DNA of 64,000 nt from positions 44,061 through 108,060 of the forward strand of contig NZ_BQHW01000024.1 in NCBI RefSeq assembly GCF_021602025.1, given 5' to 3'. Under the pieces are notes generated by a model that saw only the letters and a program-made list of their open reading frames with translations, was not told the origin of the DNA and made no database searches. Position 1 is the stretch's first letter. Every line of letters begins with the position of its first letter. The position numbers and the translations under genes are program-made. Below, piece by piece: positions 34,433 through 45,435 of the stretch. This DNA comes from Pseudomonas ceruminis (GTDB lineage Bacteria > Pseudomonadota > Gammaproteobacteria > Pseudomonadales > Pseudomonadaceae).

Positions 34433-37204
34433 CTACGAGGTATGCAGCGGATCCGCCTTGGCTTCTCGCTGGTTCGCCCAATACTGGATCAACTCGCGCA
34501 ATTGCGACAGCTCAACCGGCTTGGCCATGTGCCCATCCATGCCGGCCAGCCGCGCACGCTCCTTATGCTCGGCAAGGATGTGCGCCGTCAACGCCACCAC
34601 CGGCGTGCGCTGGCGTTGATTGGCGATTTCCCAGGCGCGCAGTTGCTCGGTGGCGGAGAAACCATCGAGCACCGGCATCTCGCAGTCCATCAATACCAAG
34701 TCATAGCGCCGGGCCTTCATGGCGTGCAGCGCTTCCTCACCGTTGCACGCGGTGTCTGGCTCCAGGTTGAGCTTGCCCAGCATGCCGCGGATCACCTTGG
34801 TCGAAATGCTGTTGTCCTCGGCCACCAGCACGCGGAAATCGCCAGGCAGCTCGCGCACCGGCGGCACCCCTGGTTGGGGCATCGGCACGGTCTGTTCGCG
34901 GCCACGTTGGGCCAGTTCTTCGGCCAGGGTTGTCTTGAGGGTGTAGCCGGCCACTGGCTTGGCCAGAATGCGTTTGACTCCGGCATTGCGGGCGATAACT
35001 TTGCTCGGGGCATTGCTGATACCCGTAAGCATGACCACCAGGATGTCGTGGTTCAGGCTCGGATCTTCCTTGATCTTGGCCGCCAGTTGCATACCGGTCA
35101 TCCCCGGCATGTTCTGGTCGAGCAGGACGGCATCGAAATAGTCGCGCAGGTGCGCCTTGGTCCGCAGCAGGGCAAGGGCTTCCTTCCCCGATGGCACCGC
35201 GCTGACGTTCATGCCCCAGGCGCTGCACTGTTGCACCAGCACCTTGCGGCAGGTGTCGTTGTCATCCACTACCAGCACCCGGGCGTCGCGCAGCGGGCCG
35301 TCGAGGTCCGTCGGAGGTTGCTCCAGGCGCAATGGGTCGAGCGGCAAGGTCAGCCACAGGGTGTTGCCCATGCTGGTGCTGCTCTTGATCCCGAACTCAC
35401 CCTGCATCAGGCCGATCAACTGTTTGGCGATGATCAAGCCCAGGTGGCCCCCCAGCTTGTTGCTCGACAGGAAGTGGTGGCTGTGCAGTTCTGCCTGCAG
35501 CAGGGCGTCGCGCTCGGCAGCGGGCAGGGGTTCGCCGCTGTCCTGCACGGCAATGCGCAGGCGGGGTACGTCGCCGCGTTGGTCCAATGCAACCACCAGC
35601 AGAATCTCGCCTTGGTCGGTGTTTTTCAAGGCGTTTTCCAGCAGGCTGGAGAGCGCCTGGCGCAGGCGTGTCGGGTCGCCGCTGATTACACGCGGGACCT
35701 GCGGCTGGGTAAAGCTGATCAGCTCGATGTTCTGCTGTTCGGCCTTCGCCCGGAAGATGTTCAGGCAGTCTTCGATCAGGGCGTTGAGGTCGAACTGCAC
35801 GTCGTCCAGCTCGATCTGCCGCGACTCAAGCTTGGAAATGTCGAGAATTTCGTTGATCAGCGTCAGCAGTTCATTGCCGGCGCTGTGGATGGTTTGAACG
35901 TAGTCGCGTTGCTTGACCGACAAGGGGGTGCCGAGCAGCAATTCGGTCATGCCGAGCACGCCGTTCATGGGGGTGCGGATTTCGTGGCTGATCTTGGCCA
36001 GGAACTCGGCCTTGGCGTTGATTTCAGCATCGCTGGCCGCCAGTGCTCGGCTGGCGCTGAAGTGCTCTTCGTTCAAGCGCCGCAGGCGCTCGCTGACCGC
36101 CAGGTTCAGCAGCAGGCCGGTGACCACCGTCAAACCAAGCAGAATGCACAGCAGCCACGGTGTCGAGGTACGCGTCAAACCGAGCAATGCGGGCAGCAGC
36201 ACCAGGCCGCCGAGGTTGAAGACCACCATGGCCAGACAGAACAGCCGTGCTGGCCCATAGCCCTTGTACCAGTGGTAGCTGCTGACCAGCAGCATGCTTA
36301 TGCTGCCCAGGGCGAGCAGCGCATAGGTCATCAGGTTCAGGGGCAAGGTATCGATGAACAGGAGTATCAGGCCGCTGACCGCGGCTACCAGCATTTCGCC
36401 CTGCAGCAGGCGGCTGAGCTGCGGCGAGTTGCGCGCAGAGAAGAAATGCTGAGTGAAATACAGCCCCGCAATGCTCGCCAGTACCAGGGTGAGGTAGGCA
36501 GCAGGGGTCTGCGCACTGTGCCACAGGTGCCACCACGGGCCGCTGAGGTTGAGCAGGATCAGGCTGCTGAGCAGCATCAGGCCATGGTACAGGGCAAGTA
36601 CCAGCGTGGTGCTGGAGCGGGTGTACAGAAAGCGGATCAGGTTGTGCAGGATGAGCATCACCAGGCCGCCGAACAGCATGCCGAACAGCAGCGGCTGGTT
36701 GTTGTTGGAGGCGGCTTCAGCCGCAGGCTCCAGGCTGATGGCCGGGCGCAGTTGATGCTCGGACACCAGCCGCAGGTAGATGTCCAGCGGTTGCTGGCTG
36801 TGGGGCAGGGGCAGAACGTGGTCGCTACCGCGCAGGGTAGGGCTGCCATTGCCGGGCTGACGCCCATGGTGCAACTGGCGCAGCAACCTGTCGCCGTCAA
36901 GGGCGAAGAGGTCCAGGCGTGAAAGGTCGGGGGCGAAGACGCGCAGCAGTTGCTCCTGCTCACCCGGCTCCAGGCGATAGTGCAGCCACAGGGCTTGTTC
37001 GGCAGGGGCGGCGTCAAGCTCCCTGAGAGTGGTCGGGCTGAACTGGCTGCGATAGCGATCGGAGCGCACGTCGCTCAACTGCAGGTTGGCCTGTTCATCG
37101 AGCAAAACGGACCAGCCACCGCCTTGTTCGGCCGAAGCCGGGAGCAGGCAGAGCAGGGTCAGCAAGCTGACGATCAGAGCTGTGGCAATCCGACGCCGAC
37201 GCAC
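34433..37204 (-). CDS. retS: Hybrid sensor kinase RetS
   Basis: A 923-residue hybrid histidine kinase. Signal peptide (1-25), a 7TMR-DISM extracellular domain (about 30-165), seven helices (about 170-375), HisKA with His407 in '[12 protein letters not shown]', a HATPase domain (about 505-620), and two receiver domains with Asp696 and Asp840. This is the architecture of RetS, which restrains the GacS/GacA-Rsm switch between planktonic and biofilm life. Its location beside purD-purH-fis also matches P. aeruginosa. The start is GTG 37204 after AGGAAGG. The ATP-site boxes are not canonical (DSGEPL, GGHLGL). It starts 30 bases upstream of the marC start codon's far side. Confidence 0.9.
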   Translation of the reverse strand: MRRRRIATALIVSLLTLLCLLPASAEQGGGWSVLLDEQANLQLSDVRSDRYRSQFSPTTLRELDAAPAEQALWLHYRLEPGEQEQLLRVFAPDLSRLDLFALDGDRLLRQLHHGRQPGNGSPTLRGSDHVLPLPHSQQPLDIYLRLVSEHQLRPAISLEPAAEAASNNNQPLLFGMLFGGLVMLILHNLIRFLYTRSSTTLVLALYHGLMLLSSLILLNLSGPWWHLWHSAQTPAAYLTLVLASIAGLYFTQHFFSARNSPQLSRLLQGEMLVAAVSGLILLFIDTLPLNLMTYALLALGSISMLLVSSYHWYKGYGPARLFCLAMVVFNLGGLVLLPALLGLTRTSTPWLLCILLGLTVVTGLLLNLAVSERLRRLNEEHFSASRALAASDAEINAKAEFLAKISHEIRTPMNGVLGMTELLLGTPLSVKQRDYVQTIHSAGNELLTLINEILDISKLESRQIELDDVQFDLNALIEDCLNIFRAKAEQQNIELISFTQPQVPRVISGDPTRLRQALSSLLENALKNTDQGEILLVVALDQRGDVPRLRIAVQDSGEPLPAAERDALLQAELHSHHFLSSNKLGGHLGLIIAKQLIGLMQGEFGIKSSTSMGNTLWLTLPLDPLRLEQPPTDLDGPLRDARVLVVDDNDTCRKVLVQQCSAWGMNVSAVPSGKEALALLRTKAHLRDYFDAVLLDQNMPGMTGMQLAAKIKEDPSLNHDILVVMLTGISNAPSKVIARNAGVKRILAKPVAGYTLKTTLAEELAQRGREQTVPMPQPGVPPVRELPGDFRVLVAEDNSISTKVIRGMLGKLNLEPDTACNGEEALHAMKARRYDLVLMDCEMPVLDGFSATEQLRAWEIANQRQRTPVVALTAHILAEHKERARLAGMDGHMAKPVELSQLRELIQYWANQREAKADPLHTS

Positions 37205-37270
37205 TACGAGATCCCTTCCTAGCTGAGGTGCCGGGCATTAACTATGCGCGGCGCGCCAAGTCGAAGGCAA

Positions 37271-37285
37271 GGCCCCGAAGGGGCC
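37271..37285 (-). terminator. Hairpin after purD
   Basis: Perfect 6-base GC arms GGCCCC/GGGGCC with a 3-base loop. On the minus strand it is followed by TTGCCTT, a short T-rich tail. It lies 55 bases past the purD stop and before retS, so it probably ends the purHD-direction transcript. Confidence 0.5.
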
Positions 37286-37339
37286 CTGTCGACGAGCCGA
37301 TCACCGCAGGCCCAAGGCGCTGCGGCAATCCGGTAAAAC

Positions 37340-38635
37340 TTACTGCTGGTGTTCACCGCGCTCACGGGCGATGGCCCGGTAGCCGATGTCGGTGCGGTAG
37401 AAGCTACCGTTCCAGGTGACCTCCCTGGCCAGGCGATAAGCCTGCTGCTGCGCATCGGCCACTGTGCTGCCCATGGCCGTGGCGCACAGTACACGGCCAC
37501 CGTTGGTGACCACTTGGCCGTCCTTGAGCGAGGTACCGGCATGGAACACCTTGCCCTCAATTGTGGCCGCTGCTTCCAGGCCGCTGATCACGTCGCCCTT
37601 GGCGTAGTCGCCTGGGTATCCGCCGGCAGCCAGTACCACGCCCAGGCTCGGGCGCGGGTCCCACTGTGCTTCTACCTTGTCCAGCGCCTTGGCGAACGCC
37701 GCTTCGATCAACAGTACCAGGCTCGACTCCAGGCGCAGCATGACTGGCTGGGTTTCCGGGTCGCCGAAGCGGCAGTTGAACTCGATGACCTTGGGGTTGC
37801 CCGCCTTGTCGATCATCAGGCCGGCATACAGGAAGCCGGTGTAGACGTTGCCTTCCTCGGCCATGCCGCGCACGGTCGGCCAGATCACCTGGTCCATCAC
37901 GCGCTGGTGCACGTCGGCGGTGACCACCGGCGCAGGCGAGTAGGCACCCATGCCGCCCGTGTTCGGGCCGGTGTCCTGGTCGCCGACACGCTTGTGGTCC
38001 TGGCTGGTGGCCATTGGCAGCACGTTGTGGCCGTCGACCATGACGATGAAGCTGGCTTCCTCGCCGTCGAGAAACTCTTCGATCACCACGCGCGAACCGG
38101 CGTCGCCGAAGGCATTGCCGGCAAGCATGTCACGCACGGCGGCTTCGGCTTCTGCCAGGGTCATGGCGACGATCACGCCCTTGCCCGCAGCCAGGCCGTC
38201 GGCCTTGATCACGATCGGCGCGCCTTTTTCCTGCAGGTACGCCAGGGCCGGCTCGATCTCGGTGAAGTTCTGGTAGTCGGCAGTCGGGATCTTGTGGCGC
38301 GCCAAAAAATCCTTGGTGAAGGCCTTGGAGCCTTCCAGCTGGGCCGCGCCCTTGGTCGGGCCGAAGCAGTCCAGGCCACGGCTGCGGAACAGGTCGACCA
38401 CGCCGATGACCAGCGGAGCCTCGGGGCCGACGATGGTCAGGTCGACGTTCTGTTCAGCGAAGTCGGCCAGTTGCTCCAGGGCGGTCACGTCGATGGCAAC
38501 GTTCTCGCACTTGGCTTCAATGGCGGTGCCGGCGTTGCCCGGGGCGACGAAGACTTTTTCGACGCGTGGGTCCTGCGCGACTTTCCAGGCCAGGGCGTGT
38601 TCACGGCCGCCGCTGCCGATGATCAAAACTTTCAT
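37340..38635 (-). CDS. purD: Phosphoribosylamine-glycine ligase PurD
   Basis: A 431-residue ATP-grasp enzyme with the 'MKVLIIGSGGREHALAWKV' start, the glycine-rich ATP loop 'VIKADGLAAGKGVIVA' and 'EFNCRFGDPETQPVM' metal-binding motif. It makes glycinamide ribonucleotide in purine synthesis. ATG 38635 is the family start. It follows purH by 99 bases on the same strand. Confidence 0.97.
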   Translation of the reverse strand: MKVLIIGSGGREHALAWKVAQDPRVEKVFVAPGNAGTAIEAKCENVAIDVTALEQLADFAEQNVDLTIVGPEAPLVIGVVDLFRSRGLDCFGPTKGAAQLEGSKAFTKDFLARHKIPTADYQNFTEIEPALAYLQEKGAPIVIKADGLAAGKGVIVAMTLAEAEAAVRDMLAGNAFGDAGSRVVIEEFLDGEEASFIVMVDGHNVLPMATSQDHKRVGDQDTGPNTGGMGAYSPAPVVTADVHQRVMDQVIWPTVRGMAEEGNVYTGFLYAGLMIDKAGNPKVIEFNCRFGDPETQPVMLRLESSLVLLIEAAFAKALDKVEAQWDPRPSLGVVLAAGGYPGDYAKGDVISGLEAAATIEGKVFHAGTSLKDGQVVTNGGRVLCATAMGSTVADAQQQAYRLAREVTWNGSFYRTDIGYRAIARERGEHQQ

Positions 38636-38689
38636 GTCAAAACCTCGAATTCTTTCGGACGCAAGGCAAAGCCTCACGCGGTACGAGGT

Positions 38690-38719
38690 CGCACTGAAGC
38701 AGCTGCCCGCTTCAGTGCG
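38690..38719 (-). terminator. Hairpin between purH and purD
   Basis: Perfect 11-base arms (38690-38700 and 38709-38719, CGCACTGAAGC and complement) with an 8-base loop, 16 bases after the purH stop. There is no T-tract, so it may be an attenuating or mRNA-protecting structure inside the purHD operon rather than a full stop. Confidence 0.5.
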
Positions 38720-38734
38720 GCCGATTGCCGTAAA

Positions 38735-40342
38735 TCAGTGGCGGAAGTGGCGCATGCCAGTAAAGACCATGGCGATACCGGCTTCATCAGCGGCAGCGAT
38801 GACTTCAGCATCACGCATCGAACCACCAGGCTGGATCACCGCGCTGATACCCACTTTGGCCGCGTTGTCGATGCCATCACGGAACGGGAAGAACGCGTCC
38901 GACGCCATGACCGCACCCTGCACCTGCAGGCCAGCATGCTCGGCCTTGATGGCAGCAATGCGTGCGGAGTTGACACGGCTCATCTGGCCGGCGCCGACAC
39001 CGATGGTCTGGCGCTGCTTGGCATAGACAATAGCGTTGGACTTGACGAACTTAGCCACTTTCCAGGCAAACACCAGGTCGTGGATTTCCTGCTCGGTCGG
39101 CGCACGCTTGGTGACGATTTTCAGGTCATCGGCGGTGATCATGCCGATATCGCGGCTTTGCACCAGCAGGCCGCCGTTGACCCGCTTGAAGTCCCAGCCG
39201 GCAGCGCGCTCGGCAGGCCACTCACCGCATTCCAGCAGGCGCACGTTCTGCTTGGCCGCCACCACGTCGCGGGCAGCCTGGGAGATTTTTGGGGCGATGA
39301 TCACTTCGACGAACTGGCGGTCGACGATGGCCTTGGCGGTTTCGCCATCCAGCTCGCGGTTGAAGGCGATGATGCCGCCGAAGGCCGACTCGGTGTCGGT
39401 GGCGTAAGCCAGGTCGTAGGCCTTGCGGATGCCGCCTTCGTCTTCAGGCACCACGGCAACGCCGCAAGGGTTGGCGTGCTTGACGATGACGCAGGCCGGT
39501 TTTACGAAGCTCTTCACGCACTCCAGTGCGGCATCGGTGTCGGCCACGTTGTTGAACGACAGCTCTTTGCCTTGCAGCTGGACAGCGGTGGAGATGCTGG
39601 CTTCGCCTTTGTTGGCCTCGACGTAGAACGCGGCGCTCTGGTGCGGATTCTCGCCATAGCGCATTTCCTGGGCCTTGACGAACTGGCTATTGAAGGTGCG
39701 CGGGAACGCGCTGCGGTCTTCAGTGCTCAGGGTGTCCTTGGCCTGGTCGATGGTGCCCATGTAGTTGGCGATCATGCCGTCATAGGCGGCGGTGTGCTCG
39801 AAGGCCTTGAGCATCAGGTCGAAGCGCTGGGCGTAGGTCAGGCCACCGGCTTTGAGGCCTGCGAGGACGCTGGCATAGTCGCCGGCGTTGACCACGATGG
39901 CGACGTCCTTGTGGTTCTTGGCGGCCGAACGGACCATGGTCGGGCCGCCGATGTCGATGTTCTCGATGGCGGTCGGCAAGTCACAGCCAGGCTTGGCGAT
40001 GGTGGCTTCGAACGGGTACAGGTTGACGGCGACCAGGTCGATCGGCTTGATGCCATGCTCGTTCATGATGGCGTCGTCGGTACCGCGACGGCCAAGGATG
40101 CCACCGTGGATTTTCGGGTGCAGGGTCTTGACCCGGCCGTCCATCATTTCGGCGAAGCCTGTGTAATCGGCCACTTCCACCGCGTTCACACCGTTGTCCT
40201 TGAGCAGCTTGTAGGTGCCCCCGGTGGACAGGATCTCGACACCGAGCTGCTGCAGCTCACGAGCGAATTCGAGGATACCGGTCTTGTCGGAGACGCTGAT
40301 CAGGGCGCGGCGGACTGGCAGGCGGGTAGTCTGGTCGGTCAT
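38735..40342 (-). CDS. purH: Bifunctional AICAR transformylase/IMP cyclohydrolase PurH
   Basis: A 535-residue fusion: the IMP cyclohydrolase domain (about 1-200, '[20 protein letters not shown]' and '[14 protein letters not shown]') and the AICAR formyltransferase domain (about 205-535, with '[14 protein letters not shown]'). It performs the last two steps of IMP synthesis. ATG 40342 ([14 protein letters not shown]) is chosen over the upstream in-frame codon. Downstream lies purD; upstream is fis, behind a terminator. Confidence 0.97.
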   Translation of the reverse strand: MTDQTTRLPVRRALISVSDKTGILEFARELQQLGVEILSTGGTYKLLKDNGVNAVEVADYTGFAEMMDGRVKTLHPKIHGGILGRRGTDDAIMNEHGIKPIDLVAVNLYPFEATIAKPGCDLPTAIENIDIGGPTMVRSAAKNHKDVAIVVNAGDYASVLAGLKAGGLTYAQRFDLMLKAFEHTAAYDGMIANYMGTIDQAKDTLSTEDRSAFPRTFNSQFVKAQEMRYGENPHQSAAFYVEANKGEASISTAVQLQGKELSFNNVADTDAALECVKSFVKPACVIVKHANPCGVAVVPEDEGGIRKAYDLAYATDTESAFGGIIAFNRELDGETAKAIVDRQFVEVIIAPKISQAARDVVAAKQNVRLLECGEWPAERAAGWDFKRVNGGLLVQSRDIGMITADDLKIVTKRAPTEQEIHDLVFAWKVAKFVKSNAIVYAKQRQTIGVGAGQMSRVNSARIAAIKAEHAGLQVQGAVMASDAFFPFRDGIDNAAKVGISAVIQPGGSMRDAEVIAAADEAGIAMVFTGMRHFRH

Positions 40343-40374
40343 TTCGGATTCCAATAACGCGGTGGAGTCAGCAA

Positions 40375-40406
40375 AAAAGGCGCCTCTGTTCAGGGAGCCG
40401 CCTTTT
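40375..40406. terminator. Rho-independent terminator between fis and purH
   Basis: Arms AAAAGGCG (40375-40382) and CGCCTTTT (40399-40406) with A- and T-runs on the outer sides. On the minus strand the hairpin ends in a T-run (continuing as TTTTTTGC), so it terminates dusB-fis before purH; the plus strand also carries a short T-run. Confidence 0.75.
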
Positions 40407-40423
40407 CTGGTTGGGATTCTGGC

Positions 40424-40744
40424 TTACAGCAAGTCGTACTGCTTGAGCTTCTTGCGCAGGGTGCCTCGGTTGAGCCCGAGCATCTCGCTGGCTTTGGTCT
40501 GGTTGCCCTTGACGTAATTCATCACGCTCTCGAGCAGGGGCGCCTCGACTTCGGAGAGCACCAGGTTGTACACGTCAGTGACGGTAGCGCCTTCCAGGTG
40601 TGCGAAGTAGTTGTGCAGCGCCTTCTCGACGCTGTCGCGAAGGGTCTGGCCTTCTTCGCTCGGCGTGTTGAGATGCTGTTTGAGGTTGGCGTTGTCGCTC
40701 ACGGGCGTTGTTCCACTCACTAATGTCTCGGTCATCATCGTCAT
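40424..40744 (-). CDS. fis: Nucleoid protein Fis
   Basis: A 106-residue Fis with the conserved C-terminal helix-turn-helix '[20 protein letters not shown]' and the helix '[20 protein letters not shown]' for dimerisation. It bends DNA and regulates rRNA, supercoiling and many other genes. The start overlaps the dusB stop by 4 bases (40741-40744), the usual dusB-fis operon. An ATG at 40738 or 40735 is also in frame. Confidence 0.95.
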   Translation of the reverse strand: MTMMTETLVSGTTPVSDNANLKQHLNTPSEEGQTLRDSVEKALHNYFAHLEGATVTDVYNLVLSEVEAPLLESVMNYVKGNQTKASEMLGLNRGTLRKKLKQYDLL

Positions 40745-41754
40745 GCGGCCACCCCTTGTTCGTCCTCTGTCTCAAGGCTCTGTCGACGTTCGTCGAAATA
40801 CGCACGAACGTTGGCGCACTGCGCTTGTGTGTCTTCCAAAGCGTTGAACCGGGAGCGAAACTCCTTGCCGCCGGGTCGTGTTGCCAGGTACCAGCCAACG
40901 TGCTTGCGGGCGATACGAACGCCCATCACATCGCCATAGAAGGCGTGCAGCGCGGCCAGGTGCTCCAGCAGGATACGTTCCACTTCGTCCAGCTGCGGGG
41001 CCGGCAAATGCGCGCCAGTCCCCAGGTAATGCTCGATCTCGCGAAAGATCCACGGCCGCCCCTGGGCAGCCCGGCCAATCAGCAGGCCGTCGACCCCGGT
41101 GGCATCCAGCACCGCCCGGGCCTTTTCTGGCGAAGTGATATCGCCGTTGGCAAAAACCGGGATTGACACCGCCTGCTTGATGGCAGCGATGGTGTCGTAT
41201 TCGGCTTCGCCGGTGTACAGGTCGGCGCGTGTGCGGCCGTGCACCGCCAGCGCCTGGATGCCAGCCTGTTCGGCGATTTTCGCTACGTTCAGGCCGTTCT
41301 TGTTCGACCGGTCCCAACCGGTGCGGATCTTCAGGGTCACCGGGACGTCCACCGCGCCAACCACGGCGTGGAGGATCTCGCTGACCAGCGCTTCATCTCT
41401 CAATAAAGCAGAGCCTGCAGCTTTGTTGCAGACTTTTTTTGCCGGGCAGCCCATGTTGATATCGATGATCTGCGCGCCGGCCTCGACGTTGGCCCTGGCC
41501 GCTGCTGCCATCATCTGCGCATCGCCACCGGCGATCTGTACCGAACGGGGTTCGGGATCACCTTCGTGGATGCGGCGCAGGCTCGACTTGCGGCTGTTCC
41601 ACAGGCTCATGTCGCTGCTGACCATCTCCGACACCACCATGCCGGCGCCCAGGCGCTGGCAAAGTGTACGGAAAGGCTGGTCCGTGACCCCGGCCATGGG
41701 CGCGAGGATCAGGTTGTTGCGTAGTGTATATGGGCCGATGCGTACCGCCGACAT
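40741..41754 (-). CDS. dusB: tRNA-dihydrouridine synthase DusB
   Basis: A 337-residue FMN-dependent TIM-barrel enzyme: '[20 protein letters not shown]', '[20 protein letters not shown]' with the catalytic Cys, '[12 protein letters not shown]' and '[13 protein letters not shown]'. It reduces uridine in the D-loop of tRNA. ATG 41754 follows the family; the longer frame upstream is non-conserved. First gene of dusB-fis. Confidence 0.96.
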   Translation of the reverse strand: MSAVRIGPYTLRNNLILAPMAGVTDQPFRTLCQRLGAGMVVSEMVSSDMSLWNSRKSSLRRIHEGDPEPRSVQIAGGDAQMMAAAARANVEAGAQIIDINMGCPAKKVCNKAAGSALLRDEALVSEILHAVVGAVDVPVTLKIRTGWDRSNKNGLNVAKIAEQAGIQALAVHGRTRADLYTGEAEYDTIAAIKQAVSIPVFANGDITSPEKARAVLDATGVDGLLIGRAAQGRPWIFREIEHYLGTGAHLPAPQLDEVERILLEHLAALHAFYGDVMGVRIARKHVGWYLATRPGGKEFRSRFNALEDTQAQCANVRAYFDERRQSLETEDEQGVAA

Positions 41755-41911
41755 AGGTGTTCCCTGTTGTGGGGCCGAATCATTGGAGTCGAAAAAGGGT
41801 TGGCATGATACCCGCTCTCGGTGACCGGATAAAGATGGATTTGGATAAAATCTGAACAGTTGAGGGCTTATGCCTTTGCGCTTCAAGCAGCAAGCTTCCA
41901 GCGGCGAGAGG

Positions 41912-41932
41912 GAGCCGACCGATTGTCGGCTC
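41912..41932 (-). terminator. Hairpin after the DUF3426 gene
   Basis: Perfect 8-base arms GAGCCGAC/GTCGGCTC with a 5-base loop. The flanking 'cttcaagcagcaagcttcc' and 'cttgcagctggcagg' are of a kind that recurs at Pseudomonas gene ends. No U-run follows. The rest of the 206-base gap to dusB shows nothing else. Confidence 0.45.
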
Positions 41933-41960
41933 GCTTGTCTCGTGGCTTGCAGCTGGCAGG

Positions 41961-43289
41961 TTATTCCGGGGAACGGAAGCTGAGGCTGTAGTTCACGGCC
42001 TTGGGCCCCGGGTCGAGGATGTCCAGGGCGATGTGAATCGGCGTCTGGCTAGGCATTTCACCGCGCCCGGCCAGCTCGCCGGACAGGTACTCGCTCGGCT
42101 TGAAGCGTCGGCTGGCGATCAGTTGGCCGTTGAGGTCGGCGAAGCGCAGCTCCAGCAGCGGGAATGGCTGGGCGAAAGAGGCGCGGTTGTAGATGATCGC
42201 GTCGACGATCAGCGCACCCTTGAAGTCCGGGTGGCTGCGCACCACCAGGTTGCTGCTCTTGATCCGGCCGATGTCCACGCGGGTGGGCACTTCGCAGCCA
42301 AGCATCGGGCACAGCTGCTGGAAGATCGGGCGATAGGTGTCATGGCGGGCCATTTCGTCGAAATGGAACCATACGTACTGGAACGCCAGCAGGCCAGCGG
42401 CCAACAAGGTCAGGAAACCCCACAACAGGCGCTTGCCCCAGTTGGGTTGGGGCTTCTCCCAGCCCAGTTGCAGCGGGTCGTCGACCACATCGACCAGCGG
42501 CTCCTTGCGTGACGGGCGCTCGGCCCTGGTGGACAGCCCAGGTTCCAGGCGTTCGCCGGGCAGGGCGGGTGCGGGGGCGTGGTCGTGGGCCGACAGATGG
42601 ACATCCGTTTCGTCGTCATCACGGGCGCTCAGGCCTTGTTCGTGAATGATTTCATCGTCGCCTGACAGGTGCTCATCCAGCCTGTCGAGGTCCGCGTGTG
42701 CGTCAGCCCGATGCCCCGGTAGCGGATCGTCCAGGTCAAGGTCCAGATTGCCGCCCAGGGTGGGCTCGGTACGGTCGCCCGGCGCCGGTTCAAGGTCCAG
42801 CGGCTCCTGGGCCAGCAACACCGGGGCCGGCTCATGAACGGCCTGAGGTTCAAGGTGATCGTCGGTGGCGGTGCCAAACAGTTCGTCGCCATGAACGTCA
42901 GCGGCCGGCTCGTCGCGCCGGGCCTGCAGTGCATCGGCCGCAGCAGCGGGGCGTGCCTCGGCGGGCTTGCCGCGGCGCTCAAGGCGGGCCAGCTCCTGGT
43001 CCAGGTCGAGCTCATCCAGGGCCTGTGCGGTCGCTGCCCAGTCGTCCTGCGCGGCGGGCGGACGCACGCTGACCGCAGGTTCGGGTACAGGGGCCGGCGC
43101 GACCACCGGGGTGGGCGGCACCACCGGCGTGGCGCCGGCGCGATTTTGCTCCAGCAGCTGTTTCGCCGCATTGAACACCTGCAGGCAGTGGCCGCAACGC
43201 ACCACGCCGCGCGCCACGCTCAACTGGTGATGGGTGACGCGAAAGCTGGTCTGGCAATGCGGGCACTGGGTGACGAAACTGTCGGTCAT
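41961..43289 (-). CDS. Zinc-ribbon DUF3426 membrane protein
   Basis: A 442-residue protein: an N-terminal MJ0042-type zinc ribbon (CPHC at 9-12, CGHC near 33-36), a long acidic, Asp/Glu/His-rich low-complexity linker (about 55-285), one membrane helix (about 303-323, 'LLWGFLTLLAAGLLAFQYVW') and a C-terminal periplasmic DUF3426 domain (330-442). Function unknown; it is conserved next to prmA and dusB in pseudomonads. ATG 43289 gives MTDSFVTQCPHC. Confidence 0.85.
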   Translation of the reverse strand: MTDSFVTQCPHCQTSFRVTHHQLSVARGVVRCGHCLQVFNAAKQLLEQNRAGATPVVPPTPVVAPAPVPEPAVSVRPPAAQDDWAATAQALDELDLDQELARLERRGKPAEARPAAAADALQARRDEPAADVHGDELFGTATDDHLEPQAVHEPAPVLLAQEPLDLEPAPGDRTEPTLGGNLDLDLDDPLPGHRADAHADLDRLDEHLSGDDEIIHEQGLSARDDDETDVHLSAHDHAPAPALPGERLEPGLSTRAERPSRKEPLVDVVDDPLQLGWEKPQPNWGKRLLWGFLTLLAAGLLAFQYVWFHFDEMARHDTYRPIFQQLCPMLGCEVPTRVDIGRIKSSNLVVRSHPDFKGALIVDAIIYNRASFAQPFPLLELRFADLNGQLIASRRFKPSEYLSGELAGRGEMPSQTPIHIALDILDPGPKAVNYSLSFRSPE

Positions 43290-43331
43290 GCGGCGATCCG
43301 GGGGCTGTGCAAAGAAGTATTCTAGGCCTGC

Positions 43332-44210
43332 TTAGCGGCGGCGACCACTGATGCGCACCCAGCCGTCGCGCACTACGATTGGGTCCAGCTCGAAGTCGGC
43401 GGCATACGCCGCGGCCACTTCTTCGCCCTGTTCGGCGAGGATGCCCGACAGGGCCAGCAGGCCACCGGGGCGAACCAGGCCAGACAACTGGGGTGCCAAC
43501 GCGACCAACGGGCCCGCGAGGATGTTGGCGACCAGCACATCGGCTTGCAGGGTCGGCATGTGCTCGGGCAGGTACAGCGCCAGCAGCTCGTCGGCGATGC
43601 CATTGCGCTGGGCATTGTCCCGCGAGGCTTCCAGTGCCTGTACATCGATATCGGTACCCACGGCTTCACGCGCGCCGAGCAACAGCGCGGCGATGGCCAG
43701 GATGCCCGAGCCGCAGCCGAAGTCCAGCACCTGGGTGCCGTCGAGCTGTTGGCCGTCGAGCCATTCCAGGCACAGCGCGGTGGTGGGGTGGGTGCCGGTG
43801 CCGAAGGCCAGACCCGGGTCGAGCAGCAGGTTGACCGCGTCCTTTTCCGGCGCCTCGTGCCAACTTGGCACGATCCACAGACGCTGGCCGAAGCGCATTG
43901 GCTGGAAATTGTCCATCCAGCTGCGCTCCCAGTCCTGGTCCTCGATCACTTCGGCCTGGTGTTCGGGCAGTTCGGTGCCGGTCAGCAGGCGCAGGTGGGC
44001 GAAGACCTGCTCTGGGTCGGCGTCGGCTTCGAACAGCGCCAACAGATGCGTGTGCGACCACAACGGGGTGGTGTTGAGGTCGGGTTCGAAGATCGGCTGA
44101 TCTTCGGCATCCATGAACGTGACCGAGACGGCACCGACTTCGAGCAGGGCGTCTTCGTAGGTTTCGGCTTGTTCCGGGCTGATGGCCAGGCGTACTTGCA
44201 GCCAAGGCAT
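43332..44210 (-). CDS. prmA: Ribosomal protein L11 methyltransferase PrmA
   Basis: A 292-residue SAM methyltransferase with an N-terminal L11-binding domain (1-60) and the Rossmann core '[20 protein letters not shown]', followed by the [12 protein letters not shown] motif of the NPPF/NIL type. The loop '[20 protein letters not shown]' is diagnostic. It trimethylates ribosomal protein L11. ATG 44210 is the family start. Confidence 0.96.
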   Translation of the reverse strand: MPWLQVRLAISPEQAETYEDALLEVGAVSVTFMDAEDQPIFEPDLNTTPLWSHTHLLALFEADADPEQVFAHLRLLTGTELPEHQAEVIEDQDWERSWMDNFQPMRFGQRLWIVPSWHEAPEKDAVNLLLDPGLAFGTGTHPTTALCLEWLDGQQLDGTQVLDFGCGSGILAIAALLLGAREAVGTDIDVQALEASRDNAQRNGIADELLALYLPEHMPTLQADVLVANILAGPLVALAPQLSGLVRPGGLLALSGILAEQGEEVAAAYAADFELDPIVVRDGWVRISGRRR

Positions 44211-44328
44211 GGCGGGCACCTTTGGTAAATCGACAGGGGCAGCCCGAGGCTGCGCGAAGGCTGGCAGTTTACGCGAGTGCGGGGGTTTATGCATGACTAG
44301 AGGGGCCTGCTCAGCAGGCCCGCCGACC

Positions 44329-45435
44329 TCAGTGCAAACGTAGGAACTCCAGCACCTTCTGGTTCACCTGTTCCGCAGCCTCCATCTGCACCATGTGCCC
44401 TACACCGGGCACCACCAGCACCTCGGCCTCCACGCCCTCGGCATGCGCAGCTGGAATGATGGCATCCTCGGCGCCCCAGATCACCAGCGCCGGGTGTTGC
44501 CCGAGCACGCTGCGCAGGTCATGCCGCTGGCGATCACCCTCGGCAATGGCTGCTCCGAGCTGCTGAAGGGCCAGATCTACCCCCTCCAGGCGCTTGAACT
44601 TGAGCATGTCTTCAAGCAGTTGTCGGGTGACCAGCCCCGGGTCGGCGAACAATTGCACCATCTGCGGCTTGAGCGCATTGCGGTTGCTGGCCGCAACGAA
44701 ACCTTGCAGGTACTGGCCATTGATCGCGTCACCCAGGCCGGCACTGGCCACCAATGTCAGGCTCGCCACCCGCTGCGGTGCCAGGCGCGCCAGGTTGAGG
44801 CTCACCGCGCCGCCCATGGAGTGGCCGGCCAGGTGCGCCCGGGGAATGTCCAGGCGGTCGAGCAACGCCAGCACGGTTTCGCTCAGTTCGTCCAAGTCAC
44901 CGCGCTGTAAGGCTTTGGCCGACTCGCCATGCCCTGGCAAATCAAGGGCGATGACCCGGCGCTCGGCAGCCAGCGCGGGGTGGTTGAACAGCCAGTTGTT
45001 CAGGTCGCCGCCAAAACCGTGCACCAATACCAAGGGCGTGCCACCTTCACCCAGCTCGAACCAGCGCAGCAGCCGGCCTGCCACTTCGCCCTTCTGCGGC
45101 GCCGGCCCCTGGGCCTGGTCGGCGCCGCCTTCGGCCACGAACTCGGCCTGGAAGCGTTGCACCACCGCGTCGATCTCCGATTCCTCTGCCTGGCCTTCCA
45201 CCACCACGGCCAACAGCGCACCGACGGGCAGGGTTTCGTCAGGTTTGGCCACCTGCCGGCGCAGTACGCCACTGAAGGGCGCCTCGACGCTGCTGCTGAT
45301 CTTGTCGGTCTCGACGTCCAGCACTTCGTCGCCCTTGTTGATCTCGTCGCCTTCTTGCTTGAGCCAGGCATCGACCCGGCCCTCGGTCATCGACAGGCCC
45401 CACTTGGGCATGGTCAGGGTATGGATCTGGCTCAT
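44329..45435 (-). CDS. acoC: Acetoin dehydrogenase E2 component AcoC (lipoyl domain plus alpha/beta hydrolase)
   Basis: A 368-residue protein: a lipoyl domain (1-80) with Lys45 in '[13 protein letters not shown]', a short linker, and an alpha/beta-hydrolase-fold domain (about 125-368) with GHSMGG (Ser206) and '[16 protein letters not shown]'. This odd layout, hydrolase fold rather than the usual E2 acyltransferase core, is typical of AcoC. It takes the acetyl group from acetoin cleavage to form acetyl-CoA. ATG 45435 overlaps the acoB stop by 4 bases. Last gene of acoXABC. Confidence 0.93.
   Translation of the reverse strand: MSQIHTLTMPKWGLSMTEGRVDAWLKQEGDEINKGDEVLDVETDKISSSVEAPFSGVLRRQVAKPDETLPVGALLAVVVEGQAEESEIDAVVQRFQAEFVAEGGADQAQGPAPQKGEVAGRLLRWFELGEGGTPLVLVHGFGGDLNNWLFNHPALAAERRVIALDLPGHGESAKALQRGDLDELSETVLALLDRLDIPRAHLAGHSMGGAVSLNLARLAPQRVASLTLVASAGLGDAINGQYLQGFVAASNRNALKPQMVQLFADPGLVTRQLLEDMLKFKRLEGVDLALQQLGAAIAEGDRQRHDLRSVLGQHPALVIWGAEDAIIPAAHAEGVEAEVLVVPGVGHMVQMEAAEQVNQKVLEFLRLH

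Noticed and set aside
34442-36922. An 826-codon open frame on the plus strand
   Set aside because: It is antisense to retS and extremely Gln/His-rich; a shadow, not a gene.
37349-40357. A 1002-codon open frame on the plus strand
   Set aside because: It is antisense to purD and purH, has an unnatural composition rich in Gly, His, Val and Asp, and no ribosome site; a shadow of GC-rich codons.
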